A stretch of 64,000 bases of DNA, taken from CAXQUZ01 sp942491145 (GTDB taxonomy: Bacteria > Myxococcota_A > UBA796 > UBA2385). The stretch covers positions 62,001 through 126,000 of the forward strand of contig CALOBC010000039.1 in assembly GCA_942491145.1 (NCBI GenBank), written 5' to 3'. Both the position numbers and the translations under genes were made by a program. Shown here in pieces: positions 1-8,371 of the stretch (position 1 is its first letter; each line of letters begins with the position of its first letter). Under the pieces are notes generated by a model. The model ran no database searches, was not told the origin of the DNA, and was given only the letters and a program-made list of their open reading frames with translations.

Positions 1-1
1 G

Positions 2-313
2 GGCCTCACGAACCCGGGCGCCGCCATCGCGTCGGTGGAGGGGGTGCGCATCCTCGGGGGCGCCTTCACGCTGCCCCAGCGCCTCGTGCACATCGGCACG
101 CTGTGGGGGATCTCCCCCATACACGAAGACGTGGTGGCCATCGGCGGCAAGGCCGTGGTGGGGCCGGTGCTCCCGGTGATGCTGATGTTTGACCACCGGT
201 TGGTCGACGGTGTGATGGCCGGCCGGATGTTGTCGTTCTTTGCCCAGATCCTCCGGGACCCCGTCGCGGTCTTCGGAGCTGAAGGCGCACGCCAGGGGCT
301 TGATCATGCTTGA
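2..313 (+). CDS. 2-oxoacid dehydrogenase acyltransferase (E2), C-terminal part
   Basis: This is the C-terminal end of a dihydrolipoamide acyltransferase; the gene enters from outside the window, so no start is visible. The frame is open from base 2 to TGA at 311-313. It shows the CAT-fold catalytic end of E2 enzymes: a LPQRLVHIG strand like the family's PPQ..ILGVG, and the catalytic motif FDHRLVDG, which corresponds to the DHRxxDG His/Asp pair that moves the acyl group from lipoamide to CoA. The substrate (pyruvate, 2-oxoglutarate or branched-chain) cannot be told from this part. The stop lies inside the next gene's start (8-bp overlap), which suggests translational coupling to the transglycosylase-like gene. 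Confidence 0.8.
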   Translation, partial: GLTNPGAAIASVEGVRILGGAFTLPQRLVHIGTLWGISPIHEDVVAIGGKAVVGPVLPVMLMFDHRLVDGVMAGRMLSFFAQILRDPVAVFGAEGARQGLDHA

Positions 314-1421
314 GTTGCCTTCCCCCCGGGTGTCGCTGCAGACTGCCCACGGCCCCATCCCCGACATCACGTGGATGCCCGATGCCACCCGGGCTGTCGT
401 GCGCACGGTGGATGCCGAAGATGTCGACCGGATGGGCATTGACGCCATCATGGTCAACGCCTTTCACGTGTCGCTGCGGCCCGGTGCCCGGCGGGTGCAG
501 CGCCTCGGTGGGCTGCACTGCTTCATGGGCTGGGATGGCCCGATTGTGACGGACTCGGGCGGCTTTCAGGCCTTGTCCCTCATTCGCGAGAACCCCAAGA
601 ACGGCAGCATCCAGAACGACGGCCTGCGCTTCAAGCCGCCCGATGGGGGCAAGACCGTGCGGCTGACCCCTGAGAAGACGGTGCAGATCCAGTTCAACTT
701 GGGCACGGACGTGGTCATCTGCCTCGATGACTGCACCGATCCCGCCGCCCCCCGGGAAGAGCAGGAGCGCTCGGTCACCCGCACGATTGCGTGGGCCCGC
801 CGGGGCTTTGAAGAGCACGCCCGGCGCTTGGACCAGTGGCGCGGGAATGATCTGCCCCCGCGCATTGTGGGGGTGATCCAGGGCGGCCTGGACGTGGGCC
901 TGCGCACCCGCTGCGCCGAGGCCCTCGTGGACCTGGGCTTTGACGCCTATGGCTTTGGGGGCTGGCCCATCAACGAAGAAGGCCGGCTGCACATCGAGAT
1001 GTTCGAGCTGCTGCACTCTTTGCTGCCGCCGGATGCCCCCCGCTTCGCGCTGGGGGTTGGTCGTCCCGAGCACCTCGTGGCCGTGTCCCGGCTCGGCGCC
1101 TCCACCATCTTCGACTGTGCCCTGCCCACCCGGGATGCCCGTCGGTATCGGCTGTTTCGCTTCACCGGGGAGCCCCTCAACACCGTTGGCAGCTTCTGGA
1201 AGTACACGTACTTGCTTGATGAGGACCACGCGGGCGACAATGGTCCCGTGGACGAGACGTGTGATGGCCCTTGCTGCAAGCGCTACAGCCGCGCCTACAT
1301 CCACCACCTCGCCCGCATCAAAGACCCCCTGGGGCTGCGGCTCTCGACGCTGCACAACCTGCGGTTCTACGCGCGGCTGGTGCAGATGCTGCGGGACGAG
1401 CGGGCAGGGTCACTGGCCTGA
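306..1421 (+). CDS. tRNA-guanine transglycosylase family protein with altered zinc site
   Basis: A 371-residue protein matching the length and layout of bacterial Tgt, which swaps guanine-34 of GUN anticodons for a queuine precursor. Visible family features are FHVSLRPG, the catalytic-pocket TDSGGFQ (Asp83), VIQGG, FDCALPTRDAR with the nucleophile Asp, and the end motif YSRAYIHHL followed by LSTLHNL. The ATG at 306 was chosen because homology begins there and it overlaps the preceding stop. Oddity: canonical Tgt has a CxCxxC...H zinc site, but here the second Cys is Gly321 and an extra Cys sits next to the third (C319, C323, C324, H350). The product could therefore be a paralogue with different substrate use. 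The 3' end overlaps the convergent methyltransferase gene by 12 bp. Confidence 0.8.
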   Translation: MLELPSPRVSLQTAHGPIPDITWMPDATRAVVRTVDAEDVDRMGIDAIMVNAFHVSLRPGARRVQRLGGLHCFMGWDGPIVTDSGGFQALSLIRENPKNGSIQNDGLRFKPPDGGKTVRLTPEKTVQIQFNLGTDVVICLDDCTDPAAPREEQERSVTRTIAWARRGFEEHARRLDQWRGNDLPPRIVGVIQGGLDVGLRTRCAEALVDLGFDAYGFGGWPINEEGRLHIEMFELLHSLLPPDAPRFALGVGRPEHLVAVSRLGASTIFDCALPTRDARRYRLFRFTGEPLNTVGSFWKYTYLLDEDHAGDNGPVDETCDGPCCKRYSRAYIHHLARIKDPLGLRLSTLHNLRFYARLVQMLRDERAGSLA

Positions 1422-2228
1422 AGGTGGCTCTTCGGGGCGCGCCAGCACAAAGCACAGCTCGCCGGGCGTCATGTGTTCTTCGACGGTCCAGCCCAGGCGC
1501 TCGGCGATGTCGAGGGTGCGGGCCCGGTAGGTGTCTTCCATGCCCTTGGCCTTGTTCGACAAGGACCGCGTGGGCCAGCTCACCAAGAAGCGCTTTGCGG
1601 GAATGCCCTTTAGCAGGGTCATCTCGTTGACGCTGAGCGTGTGGGCCAGACAGGGCAGGGCCTTGAGCAGGATGGCGAGGTCGGCGTCGGGCAGCTCGGT
1701 CGGTGCGCCCAGATCCCCGACAGCTGCGGTGGCATTGACGTCCAGCATCGGCAGGGCCTTGCCCAAGAACTCGATGATCTCCACGCCGATGTCGACACAG
1801 TGCAGGCTGGCCGGCCGGGCGTCGGTGAAGGCCCACGACAGCGGCCCCATGCCGCACGCCAGATCGAGCACCCGGTCAGTCGGGCGGACGACTTGGGCCA
1901 GCAGCGCGACATGCTCGTCGATGCCCGCGAGGCGCTCTTGGGTGGACGCGTGGGTGGACATGGCCCGCACGCAGGCTTCTCGCCGGGCCACCGGGTCGGT
2001 CCCTGCGGTCTCGATGTGGGCCAAGAGCTTCGACCAGCGCGGCCGTCCGGGCATGTAGGCACCAAAGAGCTGGTGCAGCTGACGCTGGGTGGACTTTCGG
2101 GCAGCGGTGGCGTCGCCAGGGTGCTTGCGCAGGGCGTCCGTGGCCAGGCGGTGCACCAGCTTGGGGTCGACGCCTCGGTAGCGCTTGGACCCCAGCACGC
2201 CCTGCACCACGGTGTCGAGGGCACTCAT
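1410..2228 (-). CDS. FmrO/Rmt-like 16S rRNA (guanine-1405 N7) methyltransferase
   Basis: A 272-residue SAM-dependent methyltransferase of the FmrO family, whose characterised members methylate G1405 of 16S rRNA and give high-level aminoglycoside resistance (for example ArmA, RmtA-H, Sgm). Visible features are an N-terminal helical domain, HASTQERL (93-100), the SAM loop LDLACGMGPL (121-130), LLKALPCL (187-194) and the family's FLVSWPTRSL strand. ATG at 2228 overlaps the radical-SAM stop as ATGA. It is the last gene of a TPR - radical SAM - methyltransferase operon and runs convergently into the transglycosylase-like gene. Family membership is fairly secure. The exact nucleotide and any resistance role are inference, since environmental homologues are common and mostly untested. 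Confidence 0.78.
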   Translation of the reverse strand: MSALDTVVQGVLGSKRYRGVDPKLVHRLATDALRKHPGDATAARKSTQRQLHQLFGAYMPGRPRWSKLLAHIETAGTDPVARREACVRAMSTHASTQERLAGIDEHVALLAQVVRPTDRVLDLACGMGPLSWAFTDARPASLHCVDIGVEIIEFLGKALPMLDVNATAAVGDLGAPTELPDADLAILLKALPCLAHTLSVNEMTLLKGIPAKRFLVSWPTRSLSNKAKGMEDTYRARTLDIAERLGWTVEEHMTPGELCFVLARPEEPPSGQ

Positions 2229-3556
2229 CGCTGGGCCTCCGTGCTGGCCGGCCACTGGGCACTGGCCATCGCCCACTTGGCGTCGCGGTCGGGGGTGGGG
2301 AATGCGTAAAATGCCGAAAACACTGATGGGTGAGCCATGATCAAGTCCTGAAGCGCGGGCGACTGGGGAGGGACGATGACCCGCGCGAAGGGGTAGGTCG
2401 GGTGGTACTCCAGCGGGCCATCCCGCCAGCTCAGGTACAGCGGCGAGCCGCCCAGGGGCACCACGTGGCCGATCTCGGGGTGTGCGCCGAGGATCTGGGC
2501 GTGGAAGAAGGCGTGGGCGGTGCCGAGGAAGTCCTCGAGGGACTCCTGGGGGAAGCCCCAAAGGAAGAAGCAGCGGGTGTGCATGTGAGGGATGGCGCGG
2601 TCGATGCCGGCCAGCGCCTTTTGCACCGTGAGCCCCTTGGAGATCTGGCCCAGCAGGCGGTCCGAGCCGGCTTCGATGCCAAAGGCGACGCTGGACATGC
2701 CCCGGTCGGCGAGGCTGGCGATCCACTCGGGATCGACCTTTCCCGCCCGGGCGAAGCCGCCCCACTTGAAGCGGAGGCCCCGGCGCTCGAGACCATCGAG
2801 GATGGCTTCGACCCTGGGTCGGGACAGCAGGAAGATGTCGTCTTGAAACGCGACAGTGCGCACTCCGTGGGTGTCCCAGACGTGGGCCAGCTCGTCGACG
2901 ACCGCCTCGACGCTGCGCTTTCGCACCCTCCGGGACTCGTACGACGGTATCTCGCAGAAGCTGCACTTGTACGGACAACCCCGTGCGGTGACGCTGGTGT
3001 AGACCGAGTAGGCGGCGAGGTCCAGGTCGTCGACTCGGGGCGTGGGCAGGATGTCTTGGTCAATGATGAGGTCGCGGTCGGGCGTGTGGAAGGGGCCCTC
3101 TGCGTCGTGCCCAGACAGCCCGCTGACCTTGCGCAGCTCCTCGGTTCGCAGGGCCTGCATCAGCTCCACCACGGTGTGTTCGCCTTCCCCCCGGCAGATG
3201 AGGTCGATCCATGGGAAGGCCCTGATGAGCTGCCGGGCAACCGTCGTGGGGCCGGGTCCGCCGAGCACCACCCTTCGCTCGGGGCGGCGCTCCCGCAGCA
3301 AGCGCACGGCCGCGACCACCAGCGGCAGCGCGTTGGACATGAGGCTGAACCCGAGCACATCGGCCGAGTCGTCCAGGGACGCGGCGAGGGCTTCGGGGTC
3401 TTCCCGCTCGGCGGGACTCAGGGTCTGAAGGTCTCGCAGCTCGACGACATAGCCAGCGGCTTCGAGGGAGGCGCGCAGCCAGAGCAGGCCCAGCGGCATG
3501 TAGCGCTGGCCGGGGTCGGTCATCCACAGGTTGACCAGGGTGATGTGGGGCCTCAT
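2225..3556 (-). CDS. B12-binding-type radical SAM protein
   Basis: A 443-residue protein with an N-terminal Rossmann-like cobalamin-binding-type domain (about 1-145; VLGGPGPT near 97) and then a radical SAM core. The [4Fe-4S] cluster motif CxxxCxxC is C194, C198 and C201 in ARGCPYKCSFC. The classic DxHxxG cobalamin motif is not seen, as in many members of this group. Such enzymes use SAM-derived radicals for methylations, ring changes or methylthiolations of natural products, tetrapyrroles or RNA; the substrate here cannot be read. ATGA overlaps on both sides (3553-3556, 2225-2228) place it in one transcript with the TPR protein and the rRNA methyltransferase. Confidence 0.85.
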   Translation of the reverse strand: MRPHITLVNLWMTDPGQRYMPLGLLWLRASLEAAGYVVELRDLQTLSPAEREDPEALAASLDDSADVLGFSLMSNALPLVVAAVRLLRERRPERRVVLGGPGPTTVARQLIRAFPWIDLICRGEGEHTVVELMQALRTEELRKVSGLSGHDAEGPFHTPDRDLIIDQDILPTPRVDDLDLAAYSVYTSVTARGCPYKCSFCEIPSYESRRVRKRSVEAVVDELAHVWDTHGVRTVAFQDDIFLLSRPRVEAILDGLERRGLRFKWGGFARAGKVDPEWIASLADRGMSSVAFGIEAGSDRLLGQISKGLTVQKALAGIDRAIPHMHTRCFFLWGFPQESLEDFLGTAHAFFHAQILGAHPEIGHVVPLGGSPLYLSWRDGPLEYHPTYPFARVIVPPQSPALQDLIMAHPSVFSAFYAFPTPDRDAKWAMASAQWPASTEAQR

Positions 3557-4347
3557 TGGGCGGGCCCTGGGACGTGGCGGGAACGCAGCTCTTGCACGGT
3601 GGACTCAAGGTCGGGGGACAGGGCCACACACCGGTCCAGGGCGTCGTCGGCTTCTGCCCATCGATGGAGGTGGAGCAGGGCAGCCCCTCGATTCAACCAG
3701 GCTTCGGGAAGCTCGGGAATGGCGTGCAGAACCGTGTTCATGAGGGACAGGGCTTCATCGGGGCGACCCAGGTGGCACAGCACACCGGCGGCGCTGCAGT
3801 AGAGGTGGGCGGCGGCATCGGGCTGGTCCGCGGCACCTTGCATACACACGGCCAGGGCCTCTTCATGGCGGTCCAGTGCACACAGGCACCGCACCCGCTC
3901 GGTGGTCGCGGTGAAGCGGATGGTCCCCCCGCACCGGGCGTCGGCGGCAGTCAGCGGGGCCAAGGCATCGTCGAGCGCACCCTCCAGACGCAGCAAGTGG
4001 CCCTGCCAGAGCAGCAGCTCGGGCAAGCGGGCGGTCAGCCCCGAGAGGGCCGCAGCGGTGGGCCTTCTTCGGCCGCACAAGCCGGCGAGGCGCACGATGG
4101 CATTCATCAGGTAGGGCCAGGCCTGGGCCGTCGGGAGGGAGAGGGCCCGAAGATGCACTTGCAGGGCATCTTCGGGCTGGCCGGTGAGCTCCAAGCAGCG
4201 GCCCGTGGCGTAGCGGACGGCGCTGGCCTCGAAGGTGTCGCCGAGGGCGCGGGAGTAGGCCTGCGCTGCGGCCAGTGCGGCGTCCCGAAGCACCACGGGG
4301 GGGACCTCTGGGGACGTCGTGACCGGGGACTTGGGGGAGGGGCTCAT
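3553..4347 (-). CDS. Tetratricopeptide-repeat protein
   Basis: A 264-residue helical protein without signal peptide or membrane segment. TPR-like repeats are clear at RCLELTGQPEDALQVHLRAL, VLCHLGRPDEALSLMNTVL and AWLNRGAALLHLHRWAEADD, with typical G/A/Y/A spacing. TPR proteins act as scaffolds, so this one may hold partners such as the two downstream enzymes. It is the first gene of the three-gene operon and its stop overlaps the radical SAM start by 4 bp. The start faces the DEAD-box helicase gene across a 330-bp divergent gap. Confidence 0.75.
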   Translation of the reverse strand: MSPSPKSPVTTSPEVPPVVLRDAALAAAQAYSRALGDTFEASAVRYATGRCLELTGQPEDALQVHLRALSLPTAQAWPYLMNAIVRLAGLCGRRRPTAAALSGLTARLPELLLWQGHLLRLEGALDDALAPLTAADARCGGTIRFTATTERVRCLCALDRHEEALAVCMQGAADQPDAAAHLYCSAAGVLCHLGRPDEALSLMNTVLHAIPELPEAWLNRGAALLHLHRWAEADDALDRCVALSPDLESTVQELRSRHVPGPAQ

Positions 4348-4677
4348 GGGCGCACCGTATCATCCGCGGCGGTGTGGTACGGCTGCAAGATGCCTCGGCA
4401 CTGCCGCAGTCGTGGGCATTCTGGGCGGGTGTTGCCGCCAGAGCAGTGATGATCAGGTGCCAATGGGTCCCGTGCGGGAGAGGGGGAGCTACGAGGGAGG
4501 CAGCAGTCCCATCTCGGCGACTGCTCGGCCCCGACGTCCCGCCCCTGGCAGCCGTTGCCCCCTGGCAACCTGCTGCTCGATGGTTTTCTCGGAGGCCCAA
4601 CCCTGGTGTGGCACCCGTGGCCCAGATGGCCCGCCGCGCGCAGGACTCCCTACGACCAGACTCCTGGAAGACCCATC
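4348..4677. other. Divergent intergenic region
   Basis: About 330 bp between the TPR-led operon (minus) and the helicase (plus). Both promoters must lie here. I see no convincing ORF, RNA gene or strong inverted repeat. The only clear signal is GGAAG about 9 bp before the GTG chosen as helicase start. Confidence 0.5.
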
Positions 4678-6027
4678 GTGCAGGCATTTGCCTCGCTCGG
4701 CCTCGCCGAGCCCCTCGTCCAAGCGGTTCTCGCTTGTGGCTATGACACCCCCACGCCCATTCAAGCCGAAGCCATTCCGCCCCTGTTGGACGGCCGCGAC
4801 GTGCTTGCCGCCGCCCAGACCGGAACCGGCAAGACGGCCGCGTTTGCGCTCCCCGTGCTCCAGCACCTCGCGGAGCATCCCTCCCGCGGCCGGCGGAAGA
4901 TTCGGGCGCTTGTGCTGACCCCCACGCGGGAGCTCGCCGCCCAGATCGGCGAGAGCTTCAAGAACTACGGCGTGAACCTCGATCTGCGCCACCACGTCAT
5001 CTTCGGTGGTGTCGGCAAGGGCGCTCAGCTCGCGGCACTGCGCGGCGGCCTCGACATCCTCGTGGCCTGCCCCGGCCGCTTGCTCGACTTGTACGGTGAC
5101 GGTGTCATCGACCTGTCGGCGGTGGACTTCTTCATCCTCGATGAAGCCGACCGCATGCTCGACATGGGCTTCATCCACGACGTTCGCCGCGTCTTGCGGG
5201 TGCTGCCCCGCGACCGCCAGAACCTGCTCTTCTCGGCGACCATGCCCAAGGTCATCGTGGAGCTGGCCAAGGACTTCCTGCGCAACCCGGTCCATGTTGA
5301 GGTCACCCCCCAGTCCTCCACGGTCGAGAAGATTGACCAGAAGGTCATGTTCATCGAGCGCGGCGACAAGCGGCGCCTGCTGGCGAGCTTGCTGAGCGGC
5401 GGTGAGGTCGACCAGGCCATTGTGTTTACGCGCACCAAGCATGGCGCCAACCGGCTGGTCGAACAGCTCGACCGGGCCGGCATCGGGGCCATGGCCATCC
5501 ACGGCAACAAGTCCCAGAACGCGCGGACCCGGGCGCTCGACGCCTTCCGCGGCGGCAAGCTGCACGTGCTGGTGGCGACCGATGTGGCCAGCCGCGGCAT
5601 CGACATTGACGGCGTGTCCCACGTCTTCAACTACGACCTGCCCAACGAGCCCGAGAGCTACGTGCACCGGATCGGTCGCACCGGCCGGGCGGGACGTGCG
5701 GGCACGGCCATCGCGTTTTGTGATGAGTCCGAGAGCGACTACCTGCGCGCTATCGAGCGTCTCATCGGCCAGAGCATCGAGATCGACCTCGAGCATGAGT
5801 GGCATGCGCCCAACGCCATGCCAGGGCGTCGCTCGTCGTCGTCCGCCCGTCCTGCCCAGTCCCGTCCCAGCGGTGGTCGGGGAGGCCGAGGTGGTCGTGG
5901 CGGTGGCGGAGGCCGCGGTGGTGGTGGAGGCCGCAGCGGCGGCGGTGGCGGTCGCAGCAGCGGCGGCGGTCGCAGCGGTGGTGATGGCGGCGGTGGCCGT
6001 CCCCGCGGCGACAGTGGCTGGCGCTAG
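4678..6027 (+). CDS. DEAD-box ATP-dependent RNA helicase (RhlE-like) with RGG/glycine-rich tail
   Basis: A 449-residue helicase that unwinds RNA duplexes, for example in ribosome assembly, mRNA decay or cold adaptation. All motifs are present in order: Q-motif around TPTPIQ, Walker A AQTGTGKT, PTREL, DEAD box, SAT, and C-terminal DVASRGID and HRIGRTGR. The last about 75 residues are almost only Gly, Arg and Ser (RGG-type repeats), a flexible RNA-binding tail. I chose GTG at 4678 because homology begins with FASLGLAEPLVQAV and a GGAAG ribosome site lies 9 bp upstream. The open frame extends further upstream, but that part looks non-coding. It is transcribed alone and followed by a hairpin. Confidence 0.92.
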   Translation: MQAFASLGLAEPLVQAVLACGYDTPTPIQAEAIPPLLDGRDVLAAAQTGTGKTAAFALPVLQHLAEHPSRGRRKIRALVLTPTRELAAQIGESFKNYGVNLDLRHHVIFGGVGKGAQLAALRGGLDILVACPGRLLDLYGDGVIDLSAVDFFILDEADRMLDMGFIHDVRRVLRVLPRDRQNLLFSATMPKVIVELAKDFLRNPVHVEVTPQSSTVEKIDQKVMFIERGDKRRLLASLLSGGEVDQAIVFTRTKHGANRLVEQLDRAGIGAMAIHGNKSQNARTRALDAFRGGKLHVLVATDVASRGIDIDGVSHVFNYDLPNEPESYVHRIGRTGRAGRAGTAIAFCDESESDYLRAIERLIGQSIEIDLEHEWHAPNAMPGRRSSSSARPAQSRPSGGRGGRGGRGGGGGRGGGGGRSGGGGGRSSGGGRSGGDGGGGRPRGDSGWR

Positions 6028-6044
6028 TCGACACGCGGAGTGGT

Positions 6045-6070
6045 GAAGCAGGCCGCAGCGGCCTGACTTC
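6045..6070. terminator. Hairpin after the helicase gene, possible terminator
   Basis: GAAG + CAGGCC, loop GCAGC, GGCCTG + CTTC gives a 10-bp stem with one bulged A, 18 bp after the helicase stop and before the end of the convergent PRMT-like gene. There is no T-run, so Rho-independent action is uncertain. Confidence 0.45.
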
Positions 6071-6160
6071 GCCAAGATGCTGACAAGCAGGCTCTTCACG
6101 GGGCCTACTTGTGCGCGTTTTGGGTTGCGTCTCGGAGGGCACCAGCTCGGGACGAGGACC

Positions 6161-7393
6161 CTACTCGGCGCGCAAGGAGCGCACCCGCAGCGACTCGCCG
6201 GTGTCTTCGATGTCGACCATCACTTCCAAGTGGAGCGTCTGGCCGGCCTTCACGGGCAGGGACTCCAGGCGCTCGTGGAGCTGCCACCCCCAGTGGGTGT
6301 GGGGGCCGAGGGGGCCGGTGCTCAGCACGAGGGTCTCGTCGAGCTGGATGTCGAACCACGTGATGATGCGGCTGACTGCGCCATCGGTGCGTACGGGGAG
6401 CTGACAGCTCAGGACCGATGGCACTTGGGGATCGGTCAGGTCGACGTAGAACAGCTTGGTGGGGGCAGTGATGCGCTCCCGATCTGGGGGTTCTGCATAC
6501 AGCGGCGAGGGGTGCACAAAGAGCCCGTCAGTGGCCAGCTCTCGCAGCGGTCCCAGGTCGATGGACCAGCGGTCTTCGAGCGCGGTGAGGCGCACACCTG
6601 CTGGCAACGGGCCCTCCGCCGGCTCATCGAGGGCCATGGCCCAGACCGAGAAGCCCGTGGGCAGCAGCCGTCCGCCGGGCTTGAGCCAGCGGGCCCGGGC
6701 ATCCGCGATTGCGCCGAGAACGCCCTCATCAAAGGGATCAAGGCCAAAGATCTCGTGGACGAGCACATCGACGGTGCGGGGTGGCTCGTGGTCGCAGGCT
6801 TCGCCCCGAACCAGAGAGATGGGCACGTGGGGGGCGTTGGCGGCCACCAGTCCACGGGCCGCTTCGATGATGTCGGTCTCTTCCACCGCCCACACTGATC
6901 TGGCGCCGGCCAAGGCCGCGAGCACCGTGAGGATGCCGCTGCCACAGCCCAGCTCTGCCACATCTTTGCCGCGGACATGCCGGTAGATGGCGGCGGCATA
7001 CCCGTCGACCCGGGCCACATCCGCGACCATCGGGAAGTGGGCGTCGACCTTGCCAAACCCATCGGCGAGGCAGCGGTCCAGCCCGACCACGTGCAGCAGG
7101 TCATTCTCGAGCAGCTCGTCGCCAAGCCGCTGCACCTCTTCGGGCTCGTACCAGTCGTAGAGCTCCTCCTGGGCACGGGCGAGGGTCGTCGGTTCACCAA
7201 ATGCCGCAAAGACACGCAGGTGATCTGGATTGAGGTTGGTGACCAGCGGCGAGGAGACAGACCCCCGGGCTGTGAAGCGGTCGGGGCCTTCGAGCTGGAA
7301 CACTGCCGCGCGGGCGGCCCGAAAGCGGAACGGAGCGTTGATGGGCGCCGCGGCGGCATTCCCGGATGCTTCCGTCGTGGGGTCGGACACCAC
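6161..7393 (-). CDS. PRMT-like class I SAM-dependent methyltransferase
   Basis: A 410-residue protein with an N-terminal helical or winged-helix-like region (about 30-110) and a methyltransferase core that resembles protein arginine methyltransferases rather than ordinary bacterial enzymes. Motif I is VAELGCGSGIL (145-155). The double-E loop is HEIFGLDPFDE (E214, E223), matching the PRMT SExMGxxLLxE loop. A THW-type motif, HTHWGWQ, lies near the C-terminus after a beta-barrel-like part. GTG at 7393 (or the adjacent GTG at 7390) was chosen because GGAGG lies about 9 bp upstream and homology starts soon after. Arginine or small-molecule methylation is inferred from motifs; the target is unknown. 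Confidence 0.72.
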   Translation of the reverse strand: MVSDPTTEASGNAAAAPINAPFRFRAARAAVFQLEGPDRFTARGSVSSPLVTNLNPDHLRVFAAFGEPTTLARAQEELYDWYEPEEVQRLGDELLENDLLHVVGLDRCLADGFGKVDAHFPMVADVARVDGYAAAIYRHVRGKDVAELGCGSGILTVLAALAGARSVWAVEETDIIEAARGLVAANAPHVPISLVRGEACDHEPPRTVDVLVHEIFGLDPFDEGVLGAIADARARWLKPGGRLLPTGFSVWAMALDEPAEGPLPAGVRLTALEDRWSIDLGPLRELATDGLFVHPSPLYAEPPDRERITAPTKLFYVDLTDPQVPSVLSCQLPVRTDGAVSRIITWFDIQLDETLVLSTGPLGPHTHWGWQLHERLESLPVKAGQTLHLEVMVDIEDTGESLRVRSLRAE

Positions 7394-7527
7394 AACTCCG
7401 TGCCTCCGCCAGTCGAGTGGCAGGGGTGCCGGACCAGGAGGGAGTGCCGGTGCCGGGTATCCCGAGGGGGCCGCGGTGCCCCGTCTGGGACGTGAAAGGG
7501 CGCGGTGGCCCCCGTGCTGCCCGTCGG

Positions 7528-8298
7528 TCAGCGGCGGCCGGGACCGGTGTTCTTGCGTTCCTTTGGCTTGCGTTGTTTCTTCTTCTTGGCTTGGTTTTGC
7601 TGCCGACGCCGCTCGGACTGGGACGGCGGCCCGCCAAAGTGTGTGCCCACGCCCAACTTTGCGTAGACCCCTGGCACTGTGCCCCATGTGTTGCCTGGGG
7701 TGTAGTCGGGCAGGTTCTGGGGGGTCAGCACCCGCACACCGACGCCCGCATTGATGCCCCAGGTCCACTGGTGGCCTTGGCGGGACCATGCCCCGTCGCT
7801 GAAGGCATCGGAGAGGTTGAGGTGGGCGGCGTAGTCGATGCAGACGCCCCTCAAGCCGGTGGTCTCGGGGTCTGCCTCGGTGTCATCGTCCAGCATGCGA
7901 GTCCAGCCTTGGCCCAAGGTGAGGCCGCCGCCCAGCTGTTGGTGGAGCACGGCAAACCGACCGGGGGTGGACCCGACGATGACAAACAGGGCATCGACGG
8001 CCTTGAGGTGCTGCTGGGCGTACTTGGACTGGCCCGCGGGTCGCACGCCGATCTGGGTGATGGCGCCCTGAACACCGAGGCCAAGGGCAATCTGGCGGGA
8101 CACTGGGTAGGCCGCATAGGCGCCCAGATCGCCGCCCATGCCCAGGCCCACTTGAGGCCTTGCGTCGGCCGTCAGCACGGTCGAGCGCCACCGGTCTGCA
8201 GACCCCCTCAAGTCCGCGTGAATGTCGATGTGTGGCTGTTTTCCAGCATGGGCGGTGCCGGCCAGCAACAGGGTCAGGGCAGAGGAGAGGAGCAACAT
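7528..8298 (-). CDS. Secreted outer-membrane beta-barrel-like protein with lysine-rich tail
   Basis: A 256-residue hypothetical protein. It begins with a signal peptide (LLLSSALTLLLAGTAHA), followed by alternating Gly/aromatic beta strands typical of small outer-membrane barrels (GLGMGGDLGAYAAYP, IALGLGVQGAITQIG). It ends in a strongly basic tail in which KKKKQRKPKERKN is the core, which is unusual after a barrel strand. ATG at 8298 was chosen because GAGG lies 6 bp upstream and the signal peptide starts there, although the frame stays open upstream. A second barrel at 34892-35875 has a similar Lys-rich insert. No enzymatic function is suggested. Confidence 0.65.
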   Translation of the reverse strand: MLLLSSALTLLLAGTAHAGKQPHIDIHADLRGSADRWRSTVLTADARPQVGLGMGGDLGAYAAYPVSRQIALGLGVQGAITQIGVRPAGQSKYAQQHLKAVDALFVIVGSTPGRFAVLHQQLGGGLTLGQGWTRMLDDDTEADPETTGLRGVCIDYAAHLNLSDAFSDGAWSRQGHQWTWGINAGVGVRVLTPQNLPDYTPGNTWGTVPGVYAKLGVGTHFGGPPSQSERRRQQNQAKKKKQRKPKERKNTGPGRR

Positions 8299-8371
8299 CA
8301 GGGACCTCGATGCAGTGCTTGACGCCTGGGTTGCGAGCGCGGCCCAGCGTGACCGATGGGGTGCCACCCGC

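Noticed and set aside
4489..6099. Minus-strand frame opposite the DEAD-box helicase
   Set aside because: Ala/Thr runs come from the reverse of the RGG tail; plus strand has all helicase motifs.
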